A DNA stretch of 64,000 nt, taken from positions 2,367,501-2,431,500 of the forward strand of contig JACYXH010000175.1 of NCBI GenBank assembly GCA_026745465.1. The letters run 5' to 3'. This DNA is from Lota lota. Taxonomy: Eukaryota; Chordata; Actinopteri; Gadiformes; Lotidae. Positions 11,796 through 25,236 of this stretch are shown here, piece by piece. How positions within the stretch are numbered: position 1 is the first letter of the stretch; every line of letters begins with the position of its first letter. The notes beneath the pieces are model-generated. The model worked only from the letters and a program-made list of their open reading frames with translations. It made no database searches and was not told the DNA's origin. The position numbers were made by a program, and so were the translations under genes.

Positions 11796-14189
11796 AACAA
11801 TGCAATATGTTGGTGAATAACTTTTTTCAACTAGAAGGCCTAGAATGTATATACAACACCAACAAGAAAGAAACTGGATTTATTAAACAATGCTGCAACG
11901 TATGCATTCTCTTTATTTCTTTCCTCCCTAAAGTAATATTATATCAGCGCTCACATAAATCCCCCAAAAAACATTTGGGAAATTGTGTTTTTTAGGTTTA
12001 GAATACATGTATTGTAATATAAGCATAACGATACAGAAATATACAACAACAAAAAAAACAGATCCATACAACAATGGTGTTCAACGGAGAAAGTGTAGCA
12101 GAAATTGTCACTGCTGTTCATGTTAGCAAATAACAAATAAATGTCAGTCAGATTTGAGGGTTTCCCAAATTGGAAGATAAGCAAAAGAACAGCAAATAAA
12201 ATTGAAAATGGGACATTTTGGTTACAATTTTGTTGTTTGTAAAAAAAAAAACCTGGAAGCTTGTTGGGAAGAAAGGAAAAGCATCACTTTGGACATGGGG
12301 GATTCTAAATAGCAGGAGACATGTCAAACTATAGTCAACTTGCCTACTCTTACACATATTTGCACTACGTTTGCCACAGTGTAGGGGAATATGAGAGTGA
12401 TGCTAAGTGATATGCTCATTTTGTGTTTGTGATTACCGAGGGCCATGGGCAATATGCACTAATGTGAGCTAATGCAAAAGATTACACAGTGCTGGCTCAG
12501 GGGAACTGGCAGCAAACAGATGTGGTTTAGTCTGAAAGGGAGGGGGTAAAAAGCTGATGTGTTAGTATTCAACATTGTCAAATGTAATATTGTCAAATAT
12601 ATTGGTGTATACTGATGGAAGTGTTGTCAATCGTCTTGGTTTAAATATGTAAACATAGAAAACTAATTTATAAATTGTGACTTTGTACAAGGCGTTTTTT
12701 AACTTTGACCATGGTGTTGGAATATTTTACAATTGAACCAAACTGTTGCAGAAATATTTTGGCCTGATTGAAACCCAGTCTATATATCTATATATCTATA
12801 TCTATATATAGCCTTTGAATATACTGCCCTCTAGTGTTCAGATTATGTATGCACCTCACAGCAAACCATGAAAAATGTCATTCTTAACCTGCCACAGATG
12901 TAGCAAGCCATCTTGCTACAGATTTCATTTTTGAATGTATTATGAAGTGTTAGCAATGTTTGCCTAAACAACAAAGCAAAGTTGACAGTAACTGGCTTAG
13001 GCATAAATTATAGCACCAATTCTATTTTAGGGTAAACATTTTTAGGCAAATCATAAACATTAGGTACACAAATATGTGAAAGGCAAATCCAAAAGGCAAA
13101 TAACTTAACAAGGCTTTATTTGTTGGAAAACAAACAGATGCATCCAATTTGTTAGTAAGTTTTGCTGAACCTGAGGCTTTTCTCTTTCACCGTACAATGT
13201 TGTCATTTTGACAACTCACTAGTCATTCCAAAATCAATCATTAGTGGCCGATCAGGAAAATGCAATTGTTAAACACATGACAGTAATACTTTCAAGACGT
13301 TGCAAAATATTGACGAGTACTGAAAAGCACTGTTACGTTGGTCCAAAAACACCAACCCCTCTGATATTTGGTACAGATTTCAAAGCAAGAGGCACAACAG
13401 TAGATTCTTTGTTTTTGTCTGGCCCATTGATTCTTTACAACATTCAGAATTCAAGTAGTATTGCCTTGAAATCATGCATTAAATGTTACGTTCCAAGATG
13501 GAAAATACCAGATCAAATGTATACAGGCACTTGATAAGCCTTGATCTTCCAGGAGAAGATACATATCCAACCATCATATGCCAACACACAAACATCTGGC
13601 ACTTACCCAGATAAAGAAAGGCACGCAGCACAGTTGACATGATAGCTTAAGCAGCTTTACAAAATAACAGTGTCAAGTCTCTAAACTGAGGTAGACCACA
13701 TAAACTAGCATTGTAAAACAGTTTGCTGTAGCCTGTTGATAAACCACTGATATAAGGAACCAAAATAATAATAAACCCCACCCATTCAGTGCTTTGGGGA
13801 AGAACAGTGCTTGATTGCTGCACAATGATCTGACATACAGCATAAATAAAAAATACCAAACTATTGCAACTACTAATACAAGCTTTAAACAAATGCTTTC
13901 CCATGTTAAAAAAGGTAATGATGGAAATCAGTTTCACAGTTGTTGTAGAGTTCTAGTGGCAATAGGTAGTGGTAACCTTGTATTCAAATAAGTAATGCAT
14001 GCCTTAACATTCACAGAAGAAAATGCTCTACTTTTAACATTACCTGAGTTCTAGATAGTTTGTGCAAAACAATTTTTCTTATACACAAAATAAAATTAAG
14101 GTAATAAGTGAAGGCAAGAAATAAAGATATGATCAGACCATCATTCCGTCTCGACTCAGCAAGACAAACCCTGCTCAGTTTCTCAATGC
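11796..14189. other. Intergenic or distal 3' UTR, no coding exon
   Basis: Unique AT-rich DNA with short TATATC repeats at about 12780-12810. A second AATAAA on the minus strand at 13115-13120 could end a longer znf217 transcript with a 3' UTR of about 1.2 kb, so the 13.1-14.2 kb part may be transcribed. A CTCF-like core read on the minus strand lies at 12826-12837. Confidence 0.45.
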
Positions 14190-14195
14190 TTTATT
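14190..14195 (-). terminator. Poly(A) signal of znf217
   Basis: AATAAA on the minus strand about 155 bases past the znf217 stop codon. An alternative signal lies at 13115-13120. Which one is used cannot be told from sequence alone. Confidence 0.6.
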
Positions 14196-14350
14196 GGAAC
14201 ATTTGAAAACATGGAAGAAAATAAATTGATTTTACTTTGTTAAATGACTTAAGTTGTGTATTGTAGCGAAGCAGCTGGGAAATAAAGATTCCAGATAGGA
14301 TCTAGTCTAGTTCAGCAGTTTTCTTAACCATTTACCTTGGTGATTTACTA

Positions 14351-17300
14351 CTAACTCTTGTCTGCAGTGCCATAACGTTCACCAGGGAATGAGGCAGGAT
14401 GCTCTAGCCTCTGAAGATGGGGCAGTATAGGTAAATGTTGGTAGAGAGTAGTTCTGTTTCCTGATTAAAAAGAAACAAACAGAAGAATAACATTGTTAAA
14501 CTGACAAACAAATTGTGAATGTTCTTACGGCTGAGAAATACTACTAATTTCAATGTGCTAGCATACCAGCTCGGGGATGGACCAGCCCTCCATGGCTTGG
14601 GAATGCTGGGGAACCATGGTAGAGTGTGGCCAAATCAGCCGGCGTATAGGATCGCAGGATGTTGATTATATTCCAGTCAGCATCCATGCTGCCTCCACCC
14701 ACAGGTAGAGACTTTGCCAGACCCGTGACCTCCGAGACAGTGGCGGGAGAAGAACTTTGTGATGAGGTCTTCATGCTTCTCCTTAAGCCAAGCAGCTGGT
14801 TGGCGCCATTTGCTTTTGGCACCCTAAAGTCATGCTTCTCAACGGGGTCCGTCTCCCTGCCTTGCGGGAGGCAAAACCTGAGTCTCTTGCTCGAGGGTTC
14901 ACCCAAGTCCATCTGGGGGAGGTTCCCAAAGCGGCTGGAGAGACAGAGCCTGGCAGCATCAGAGTGCCACATAACGCCGGTTCTCACTGGATAACTTCTC
15001 TCACCAATCCCTACTCTGTCCGATGGGTTGTATGGGTCCATTGTATGCTTATTGTTACTGGATTTCTTCACCACTTCTGTAAATCGGGGCGAGTCCTGAT
15101 TGAATTGTTGATCCATCTTTGCCCCGTATCTCTGCATCTCTGGGGCCACCTTGTGCGTAGGTACATGCATAGGGGAGCGTTTGGGAGCAATGAGTGGGGG
15201 GGCTGAGTGAGTCTTGTCATGTGGTTTGCCAGCCTGGGGTGTTGGGGACTTGGTTCGGCGGGGGTGTCTCCTGTCCATCATACAAAGTGGAGTGACATCG
15301 TTCCCTTCGAGGGCAGGGGGACAGCCTGTAAACCGCTTAAGTTTCAGACTGGATCTGGTCTTTTTAGCCATGTCTGACCGGTCTTTATGAATTAGGTTTT
15401 TATGCATCACTAAAACTTCGGGGTACAGGGTTTTGAATGTGCAGGATGTGCACAAATTTGGAATCAATGCATTCTGGGGTTGAGAGCTTGTCAAGACGTT
15501 GAGTGAGACCTTTAAAGAAAGATTTAATGGAGCATCAGAGCTTTCGTCTTTTGTCTCCGGCTTCATTTTAAAGTTAATGGGTACTGGGCATGCGATGTGC
15601 GTATCAGCAGTTGTGGAATCAGGCCCATTAGTTACCTTCTCTACTGGTATATTAACTTGCGGCATCAGTTTGTGAACCTTGGCTCCATCACCATCAAATA
15701 CATTTTCTGGTTTGCTATTAGAGTATGGTTTAGGCACAGGCACCCACAGTTTGGCTCTAGCTGGGGCTCCTTCATTCTCTTTAAACTCTTTATCGGTTGG
15801 CGACGGTGCTGGAGACACAGGTCCGCTTGAGAATTTGATGAATAGTTGTTCTTTATGGCGTCGATCAAGGTGATACTTCAGTGACGTTTTCTGTGCGGCT
15901 GCATAGTCACAGTAGATGCATTTAAATGGCTTTTCGCCTGCAAAATAAGTATATGTATTAGTTTAAGACAAATGTCACGACGTGAGCCGGTCATGACAGA
16001 GAACACTTCAAATATAAAAATAGAAACGGGTTGAATTCATTAGCCGTTTTTCATTCATTTTATAGAATTCCCTTTTCTTAACATACCTGTGTGGGTCCTA
16101 AGATGAATAGTGAGGTAATAGCTTGACCGGAACGTTTTGGAGCAGTAACTACATTGCCTTGATCTGACTTTTGATCTGTCAAATCCAAACTCCCCTATGA
16201 AAAGAAAAGAGCATTTAAAGTTTACTTTGTGTGCAGTTAGTGTCGTTTTGCTTATTTGTTTTAAAAGGTTATGGAAATAAATAAGTGTAAAGGGATTTTC
16301 AACACCTTCCCCCTTTTTACCTGACCCCACGGCTTCTGAAACAGCTGCCTCCTCAGAACCATCCTCCAAGCCTTCCTCTGTGTGGTCCAGTGTACCTGCT
16401 TTGGATAACTTCCCATCAAAAGGAGCACTGGGGCTCTCCCCTTCCCTTTCCCTTTTGTGGACCCTCGAGTGTAATACCAATTGGTGATAGGTCCTGAAAT
16501 GTCGTCCGCATTCCTCACATGTTGTTGACCTTGGCTTGTCTCCTTGGATGAGAGACCTGTGGCCTGGTTCAAGAGATGGTGTCTCAACCGTAATCTGCCT
16601 TTGGGACCGAAGCTCTCTGCCAAGACCCTCTTTTATAGACTTGTCTGCTTGTCTCTCTGTCCATACATTACCCAACTCCTCTTTATCGGAGTTGCAGTCT
16701 TCATTGTCTGTGCTGGCATCCAAGCCCAAATCTTTTGTGTTATTTGGACCAACTGCTATCTTCCCTTTAGTAGCTAGTTGCCAAGCTTGATATGTATTAA
16801 ATGGGTCTAGCTGGGGAATCCATTTTGATGACCTTTCTGGTTGTACGTTCTTTACTACAGAGCATGGTCTTAGCTTGAAACTCTCCAGAAAGGTTTCTTG
16901 TTCATTCAGGGACTTAGTGCCATCACCCTGGATCACCACCATGTTATCTCTTCCAGGCTCCACATCTCGATTATGTACTTTACTATGCTCAGCCAAACTT
17001 TCGTGATCAGGGAAAAAAAAGCCACAAACCATGCACATTTTATAAAGGGTGACTACTGGCTGAGTATTCAGACCCTGAGTAGCGCCATTGATTGTGGTAG
17101 GGGTCTCCAGGTCGTGTTGGGCCTTTTTAGCTCCAGGCTTGCTTCCATGCATCTTCATGTGGTTCTTCAGGAACCACGGCTCTCTGAAACGCCGTCCACA
17201 TACACTGCAGCAGTAACTGAAGTAGTCCTTGTGCTTCCGCAAGTGGTTCTCCAGCTCGCTGGCATCCTGTGACACCTGACCACACAAAATGCAGCTGAAC

Positions 17301-17647
17301 ACTTCATCCTTATCCATAGGTTGGGTAGACAGCATGGGTAGTTCTTTGTCTTCCGTGATGCGGAACTCTGCCTCTACGCGTAGAACAGATGGTTCAAAAA
17401 GGGTGGTAGGGTGTTCGCTTAGGACATGGGGGCCGAGATCAGACTGCTGATGAAATATCTCATCACAGAACATGCAGCAGACTGGCAAACATTGTTTGGT
17501 TTGCATCACAGCTTTTTCTAAGGTTGGGCTGTGAGGTGTCATGCTAGAGCCAGGGGGCCCTGGCATGTTGGCATGACTGCTGATAACAACATCATGGCTG
17601 AGTCCATCTGGGCTCTCCGCAAATGATAGTAAGGGGTGAGTGGGCAT
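14351..17647 (-). CDS. znf217: Zinc finger protein 217 (C2H2 repressor)
   Basis: This is a nuclear C2H2 zinc-finger transcriptional repressor. Coding exons in transcript order are 17647-16321, 16194-16087, 15937-14567 and 14460-14351, all with GT/AG junctions and consistent phase, giving about 971 aa (human ZNF217 is about 1048). Eight C2H2 fingers lie near residues 58-79, 119-139, 147-167, 205-225, 377-397, 457-477, 483-505 and 640-661. Family-specific strings include RRFREPWFLKNHM, KWIPQLDPF, AWQLATKG, FRTYHQLVLHSRVHK and TGCPPAL. PLNLS near residue 614 fits the PxDLS-like CtBP contact; known ZNF217 recruits CtBP, CoREST and HDACs. The last exon adds LYQHLP and ends near YGTADKS, resembling what I recall of the human C-terminal region. 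The ATG at 17647 follows a splice acceptor at 17699-17700, so the 5' UTR is split. The first intron inside the coding region (126 nt) is open in frame. Confidence 0.93.
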
Positions 17648-18244
17648 TTTCTTCTATAGGTGGTGCAATCGTGCTTGTGGCTATCCTGAACTGGAAACCT
17701 GCAAAAGAAAAAGGCTACTCTTAAAAGGTGCAGTGTAAAATAATGACTATTGCTGTTACTCAATATTAATAGGTGAGAATGTACAAGAAAGACATAACAT
17801 ATGTATACATAAATGTTAAAAGACACAGAATAAGTGTTTTTCCATCTATTGAAACAGGAAATGCGTTATTTTAGCAATCGACTTGTTTACTCATTTCCTC
17901 TATGTGTTAACCACTGAAAAGCTGATAAAACCAGATAAAGCAATGTTTCAGCTTGATTAATCTTATTTTTGTACATAGTGGATGGTTAGCAAGTACGCAA
18001 GCTAAATCGAATTGGTGGCAGTGTTTACTTACAATATTGATTTAAGATTTCAACTAACTTTAAGAAAGGGACACCATACATAACCTACACTTAGGAATGA
18101 CATACGTTTCGTTCTTGTTTCAAAACACTTTAAAATAATCGAAGTAAGGTGATTGTATAATACCTATTATGTTTCAATATACTATAAGTTTCTATACTGA
18201 ACGGCTTGAATTACATTTTAAGAACTTGAATGAGTTTACAAATG

Positions 18245-18275
18245 TACTCCGCTCTAGAGACTCCAGAGCGGAGTA
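18245..18275. repeat. Perfect inverted repeat, 11-bp arms
   Basis: TACTCCGCTCT at 18245-18255 and AGAGCGGAGTA at 18265-18275 are exact reverse complements around a 9-base spacer. It lies in the likely znf217 5' UTR intron. Its function is unknown. Confidence 0.9.
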
Positions 18276-18335
18276 ACTTGATCAACAAGTTAAATGGCTT
18301 ATGCCTTGTCTCAAACTCTTATTAGTCCACCACTA

Positions 18336-18338
<3 letters not shown>

Positions 18339-18431
<93 letters not shown>
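18339..18431. repeat. (CA)n microsatellite
   Basis: A pure CA dinucleotide tract of about 46 repeats inside the likely znf217 first intron. Confidence 0.97.
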
Positions 18432-18434
<3 letters not shown>

Positions 18435-18716
18435 ATGGTGGATATACAATTTGCTAATTGAGGTTGGATACAAAAGTGTTTTACAAAATTGGAATAAGTC
18501 TATGCATACAGTCAACCATTAAAATAATTGTCGATATCGTGTTTTTCGACCAAACTTAAGATGCTCATGGCATCACTACGTTGTATTTGGCATATTCGTG
18601 TTAAATGTATCGTGGTGTGACGTTAATGTCAATAAAGTGAGCACAGGCAGCTGTTGATAACGTTAATGAGCCACAGTTCAAGGTTTCATATGCACTCTGT
18701 CCGTAGTGGGTTAACA

Positions 18717-18845
18717 AGTTCAACTTTAACAACTCGTTATTCAGAGAGAAGTTCATCGTTAACTTGTTATTCAGAAAAAAAGTTAAGCTATAACAACTCG
18801 TTATTCACAAAGAATTCAGCTTTAACAACTCGTTATTCAGAAAGA
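18717..18845. repeat. Short tandem duplications, about 40 bp
   Basis: Four spaced copies of a core close to TAACAACTCGTTATTCA, separated by variable purine-rich sequence. A similar local-duplication style continues at 19080-19270 (TAAAGACTAGTA and GCTTAAA blocks) and 19320-19370 (TTTCCATGCATTA twice). Confidence 0.75.
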
Positions 18846-19442
18846 TTAGAGGTGACGTTAGTCGTAAAAACCAGTTGAGCAACTGCTTGATGAACAGCTA
18901 CTGATGTGTTTGCTAATAACCATTATTCGGTTGTATCGCAATTACATTTTAATATATACATAATGTATATTATACATAATAAGCACAACTAATCAATTTT
19001 AACAAAAACGAAAGTTTAAAAACAATCTGGTCCAAATCGATAGTTACCAGATCACGAGGTGGATAACAAAAGACTGATGATTGTAACAGTTAAAGTTACC
19101 TATTAGCGATAAAGACTAGTAGCTACTGCTTAAAGCCGTGTGTACTTATTAAAGTTGAAGTTACCTGCTAACGATAAAGACTAGTAAGTTATCTAACGTT
19201 AGTGCTTAAATCCTTGCATACAAGACTACAATCAACTGCTTAAAGCCGTATGTACTTAATAAAGTGTAGAATAACGAATAGGTTGGCGATTCGTGTTTCC
19301 ATTGTAAGAAGGGTTGGTTAAGGTTTTCCATGCATTATGACTTAAGGGTTTCCATGCATTAAGACTTACGGTTAACGTAAGCTAGCCTTAACCATGTCGC
19401 TAGCCACAGACTGTTGTCTCAACTCAAAATGTTGAAACTCAC

Positions 19443-19760
19443 CAACAACACCTTCCAGTTCTGAATGTCCGGATACACTTACTGATAAACCATGAACTAA
19501 GTTCAACAGCTCGCCATCTACGTGAGTTGCTTCCTCCTCTGGCAACGCTTGATGGGACAGTGGTCATCTATATTGTTAGTGAATCCTATTAGTTCTTAAG
19601 TCTCACTGTGCAGCTGTTGAGTTCTGGGGCGCGCTCTCTGTTAAGTTCTGGCGCGCGCTCTCAGCGAGTCTCGGGGAAGATGAACCGCGTGCACTAAAGC
19701 CCAATTTTCCTTAAGGTGGTCACGTGGGCACGAAAAAAAAGATGATTAGCACACGTGGAA
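19443..19760 (-). promoter_or_regulatory. Likely znf217 promoter and noncoding exon 1
   Basis: Upstream of the GTGAGT donor lies the only locally GC- and CpG-richer block around znf217, with two GCGCGC runs near 19627-19655, a CACGTG E-box near 19722 and, on the plus strand, CCAATTTTCC near 19701. No clear TATA box is seen at a fitting distance. The transcription start is not resolved; it is placed by inference within about 19.6-19.7 kb. Confidence 0.5.
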
Positions 19761-20402
19761 ATGTTCGTTTAAACCTTTAGTAGTAAGATAATGGCGTTAT
19801 TTGTGCATATCCACAGTTTAAGAAGTTGTTCTAAAGCCAATTTGAAATATAACGTTCTCATATCGGCTACTTGTAGTTTAATCATAGCCACGTTGAGACA
19901 CTAGAATAGCAAACGTATCTCCATATAATCATTCATGTTGTAGACGGTAGATTTAATCAGAACTAATAAGTATGCCACTATTGTTAAAACAATAGATTCT
20001 GATTAACACAGATACGCCGGATATATTTTGAAGACAACAGGCATGAATAAATACAAATTATTGTCAAATAGTCAAATATTTGAGCATAGGAAATTGTCAA
20101 ATTAGGCTTTGATTGGGCATGTGTACCTATTCAAGATATGTATAAATGTAACTCAATATATAAATACACACACACACACACACACACACACAGTGTTTGG
20201 GCAAAGTCAGTTTAGGGTTGTCACAATTCTCTTCTGATATGATTTCAATACAACTTCCCTTTTTTCATGAGCAGAATGTAACTCACATCACACTGTATGC
20301 TAAAAGTATCTTTATCGTCATCAAACAGGTCTGACCATTGCAAAGGAAAATGCCTGCCGAAGATGTCCTTCTGAAATGCCATTCACAAGGTAATAAGTCA
20401 AA

Positions 20403-20404
<2 letters not shown>

Positions 20405-20462
<58 letters not shown>
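20405..20462. repeat. (CA)n microsatellite
   Basis: A pure CA dinucleotide tract of about 29 repeats, followed by a short TATATA run. A smaller CA tract lies at 20166-20192. Confidence 0.95.
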
Positions 20463-20471
<9 letters not shown>

Positions 20472-21687
20472 GCTGACTTACATTAGGTTAGTGCAATCCA
20501 GGCAACTTTAATAACAAAAGTATCTGCATATTTAAATTAGCTTTTTTTGTATTTAAAAAGCATCGATGCACCGTTGTTTTATTCAGATTGGTCTTTATAT
20601 TCTTGCCTCACCCTCAGATCTTGTTACAATTACACAAAAAAGTTTAGAATGTTTGTCAAAAGCACCACATGTGACACCCAGAACTCCCGCTCCGGCCACC
20701 CTATTGTTCTCTGAACACCAATGTTCTGAGCAGTCTGCTAAAGCCTAAGGACATCTCAGGAGAATTATGTGACTGGCTCCAGATGAAGGATTTGTTCAAG
20801 CTCACCTATAGGCTTTGTAAGTGCAGTTCAGACAAAGTTGTATATCGATAGGTATATAAATGTGAATTTTAAACATGCACCCATTCTAAATCCCGATCAA
20901 AACACAACAGGAGATACCTACTTTTACAATATTTTCATTTGATCCTAAATGGTTTCCTTCTTCAAATAACAATCTTATGCGCAACCAATATGCTAAACCA
21001 GTTTTTCCACAAAGACTAACCGTCAAGGTTTGCATGGGCTATCTGCCACCAGAAAATACAGCATTATCTTTATAATACATTAATAAATACCATGTGTATT
21101 GTGAAGTGTGTAGCCTATATCCAAATGTCCTAATGAATAATATTGTATTAGGCTAGTCAGATACTCTTACTAGTATTGGAGCAACATATGGGCGAGGGGC
21201 CTCTTGTGTGTTTTGACTTGTTTTTGTCTTGATGTGTCAGAAGCAGTTGACTGCATTGTTCCGCACTAGACTCACAGACTGCTTGCCTTTATAAACCCTC
21301 CTATGACTCCTGAAATATGTAGCATCCTTTTCCCACCCAGTCCCCGTCATTCTTATCACACCGTATTATTAATGTACTGAGCTTGAATAGGATTTGATCA
21401 GATTACCTAATTTCTAATGTCCTGTTAACATTTCTTAAGTATCTTAACCTGTTTTTAAATATATACATAAAAACAAATAGGAACAAATCTAAAAATATTA
21501 TGCATTTTCCCTTGATTTTGATATCTTTAAACTAAAGGTATTCTGTTGAGATGGTGTACTTATTCCAATGGTTTGGTTCTTCAACGAGAAGTTGAAAATT
21601 CCACACAGGAGAGATTATTGGAATTTACCACAACTCTCAAGATTCTCCCTTATTTGAATGTGTCTGCATCACAATGTCTGTAATGCA

Positions 21688-21688
<1 letters not shown>

Positions 21689-21770
<82 letters not shown>
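21689..21770. repeat. (CA)n microsatellite
   Basis: A pure CA dinucleotide tract of about 41 repeats. Confidence 0.96.
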
Positions 21771-21772
<2 letters not shown>

Positions 21773-24403
21773 ATTCACACAACTTGAAAGTAGCCCATCC
21801 CCCATAGCAGCAGATTCACCAACAAAGCAACGGTCACTGTGGCCTCGTCACCATCTTGATTGAACCGTTAACATGCCAAGAGCCGAGTTGCATAGGGTCC
21901 ATGTCTCAGAGTGTTCTCTAGTATTACCTGATACCTCACAGCAGTGATAAACATTAATGTTGACAACAGGTGTCCCTCGTTCCCTCCCGAGTGTGGTGCA
22001 GCGTCACAGTCACATGCCTTACTCTGGGATGAACTGCACCAACACAGCCATTGAGGAAACCCAGTGTACCTTTTTTACACAACCTATTTATTTATGGCAA
22101 CATTCAATGAGACTGCTTGTCTGTTTTTTATGTGTGTATTCTTATTATCATATTTTCCTTTCACATGAATTGCATTTAATTGCACAGTTTTATATTTTTG
22201 AATAGGCTGCTGCGTGTTCTTGGGTAAATACAACAAGAATAACACAAGGAAATATAATACTAAACCCCATCACGTTCTCCATAACTATTATAATTTATAT
22301 CCTGGGCAATATACATGTTGTTTTCTTACTTACCTCTATCATAAAGCTTTCTAAATGACAAAAGTGACTGTGACTTAGGATCCTTTTTTAATTTGACTGT
22401 TATAGTCATTATCATCAATTCATATGTGTAAAATATACTATACATTGTTGTATATATTAATTAAATTTGAGCTTAATGTAGGAAGAATGGGTTTGATTGA
22501 TAACAATTCAGGTACATCAGTTATGTCTTTGGGGTGATGGCTAACCACTAGAAGAAAATAAATCACTGTCTAAGCACTCAATTCTTTCAAGCAAACATGT
22601 TCTCCATTACGTAAATTGCAGTCAACATTGAACTAGTGAAGTCCCTCCGAAGCACGGCATTTTAGATGTTGTTATGTGAAGTATCACTCCACAGTTCTTC
22701 CACCCTTAACCACCTGCTTTTTTTTTTGTCTCCTGCTCTGTTCTTATTAGTCTTGATTTATTCCCAATTCTTTCCTCCTAAAAATCCCAGGACTGTATGA
22801 CAACATGTGTTCTGCATTTCTTTGAAATGGTGTGACATGTGACTCATTGTGCTCTGGCAAACTGAACAGGAAATAGGTGAGGCTTTTTATGAGATATTTA
22901 CAGTCAGTATCATGCTGATACTCCCCTGAATACCATTATCATATTGTTTTGCCACAGTTGTAATTTACTGTGTTTTTGCTTAATTCAAATATGTTCACAG
23001 AGCTATTTGAATATATTACATTTGGTGGGTGGTTTAATCCCAGGCATTTTATAATAGTGTGAGTGCATTCTCTGCATGAGTGGCCCCAGTGGGAGGCAAC
23101 TCCTTCATCCAGGTCCTCCTGAAGCTTTTCAAGATGTAAACATCTAAATGTTGTATTGTGTGTGTGTTGGGGTTATTGTATGAATGTATGAATATTTCAA
23201 ATGTTGTTCTGTACTGTCAGTGGTTTAGGTTGCGACGATGGAAATTCCAATCAACTTCATGGCAGTCATTTTTTTAATAATGGACAGGACACATAATATA
23301 AACATATATATTGTCATGAAGATAGTGCAAGTTAAGGAAATAAGCCTCTCATAAAGAAAGATTTAATGTTAATATCACACGTTTGCAGACCCTGATAACT
23401 GTTTTAAGTCATGAAAGAAAGAGGTGCAATCAAATCAAGCTGCAGTAATGCAAAATGTATTTTTGTCTTATCGATATTGTTTTACTTTTCTACCTTCTAC
23501 TGTTCTTCCAAGAACAGTAAAGATTGTAATTTCGTGCCATTTGGGAACTGCATGGCTGTTAACATATACAAACACTTATATAAAGAAGTATAACCTAATA
23601 TAAGTCCTCTGTTACATCAGAGTGAGGACCTGACAGCTGTCATTTGCCTTATCTTAAGTAATTTTAGCAGGCTATATCTGCAGTAGGGACATTCACCTTG
23701 AAATCAAGAAAATATATAAAGAAGAAATATATAACGTGTTTAAAAATGCTTATTGAGGCAAATGAATAACTGAATAGTGGAAAGTAAATTGTTGTATATG
23801 ATTAATATCATTAGATTTGTTAACAGGTTAAGTTACCACAATAAATTCAGATAAGTCGCATTTTACAGCAGCCTGGAGAGAAATTCCGATACTCATACTT
23901 CAGTCGAATACACTGAGTTAACCAAGAATACAGATTTCAATAAAGACTCAGTTCTGTGAGTGTGTCCTTAATGAATACACGTGATCCTTTAACAACATCA
24001 AATCTCCAGACAGTCAACCATCTGCACTCTGCGTTTACTTTTACATCAAACAAATTCACTTGCTTGTATTCTTTCAATCACTTTCTCTTCCATAATGTAT
24101 TCGTGAGATACAGAATAATTGCTGTTAACAATCGGTTTTCAAATGGTTTCAGAAGTGTGAAAACACAGAGCCCAGTCAGTGATGTCATCAGTGGCGTCTC
24201 TCATTTCATTTGGTCTTCTCTGAGGCAGGAGCTGCAGCCGCTGACTCTGTTTGGACCCCAGCATCTAAAGAGTTGCGTTTCTGGCTCTGCAAATACATAC
24301 ATACAGTATTCGGTATCTGCAGTGTCTTCATGTCACTGATAGATCTACGTTTCAACAGTTCTACAGTATTTAGGCTTGTCTTTTCAGTTGACTTTGCCCA
24401 AAC

Positions 24404-24525
<122 letters not shown>

Positions 24526-25197
24526 CTTGAATTAGAAACTGTCATTCCCTCATACAAATGGCGGTTTTATGAGTTATGATATAAGTTACTGAGGTTACCA
24601 TCTAGTGGAAAGAAAAATATCTGCAGGAAATAATCTGCCATTGCTAACAAAAGTATTAAGCATTAAACATATATTAAACATAAGATCTTCCCCTATGTAG
24701 GAAAATGTAATTCAATGTAAATTAGTTAATCAATGCATATCCATCCATGCATGTTCATACAAATACACAAACAAACAATTCAATACTCACAATAATAGAT
24801 AAATACAGATGTCACATGATTTCCATGAGCTGATGGCACTCTAGTCAAAGCACTCTACTCAAAACTATTTGCATTATAATGGTGGCTTGACCTGAAGATT
24901 ATTTTTATGGATGACACAACATGGTGCCGAAGCTGCCAGACCTCCCAGTGGGGGAGCCTGTGGCAGACTGTGGCACTCCTTGTTGGTCAGAACTGAAACC
25001 CCCTTCCCCTACCGCTGATTAGTCCTATCTTAGCATTTTTGGGAAAAGCTGTGATGATGTGAACTCACAAGACCAGGATGGTTCCATGATGATAATTGAC
25101 ATGCTTTTGCAGACACCTTTTGTGTATAAACAAGTGTAACCCATTTGTGGCAATATGTACTGATGTATCAGTAAATAATAATACAATTAACTGTTAT

Positions 25198-25203
25198 TTT
25201 ATT
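25198..25203 (-). terminator. Poly(A) signal of bcas1
   Basis: AATAAA on the minus strand about 35 bases past the bcas1 stop codon. This implies a very short 3' UTR and supports the exon at 25491-25237 as a real terminal exon. Confidence 0.6.
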
Positions 25204-25236
25204 TAGTTTATCCTTAGTTCCGTCTTGTGTTCCTGA

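Larger units (their letters stand above)
17699..19442 (-). other. znf217 first intron (5' UTR intron)
   Basis: On the minus strand a GTGAGT donor follows position 19443, and a pyrimidine-rich acceptor ending TTTTGCAG precedes 17698. Between them lie a long (CA)n tract, a perfect 11-bp hairpin at 18245-18275, four copies of TAACAACTCGTTATTCA or variants (18717-18845) and several duplicated short blocks at 19080-19380. No coding exon is seen. Confidence 0.55.

Noticed and set aside
11062-11816. Long repeated-peptide open frames (17-residue units) on both strands
   Set aside because: The 51-bp unit is divisible by three, so frames stay open by chance. There is no start context, splice structure or known domain.
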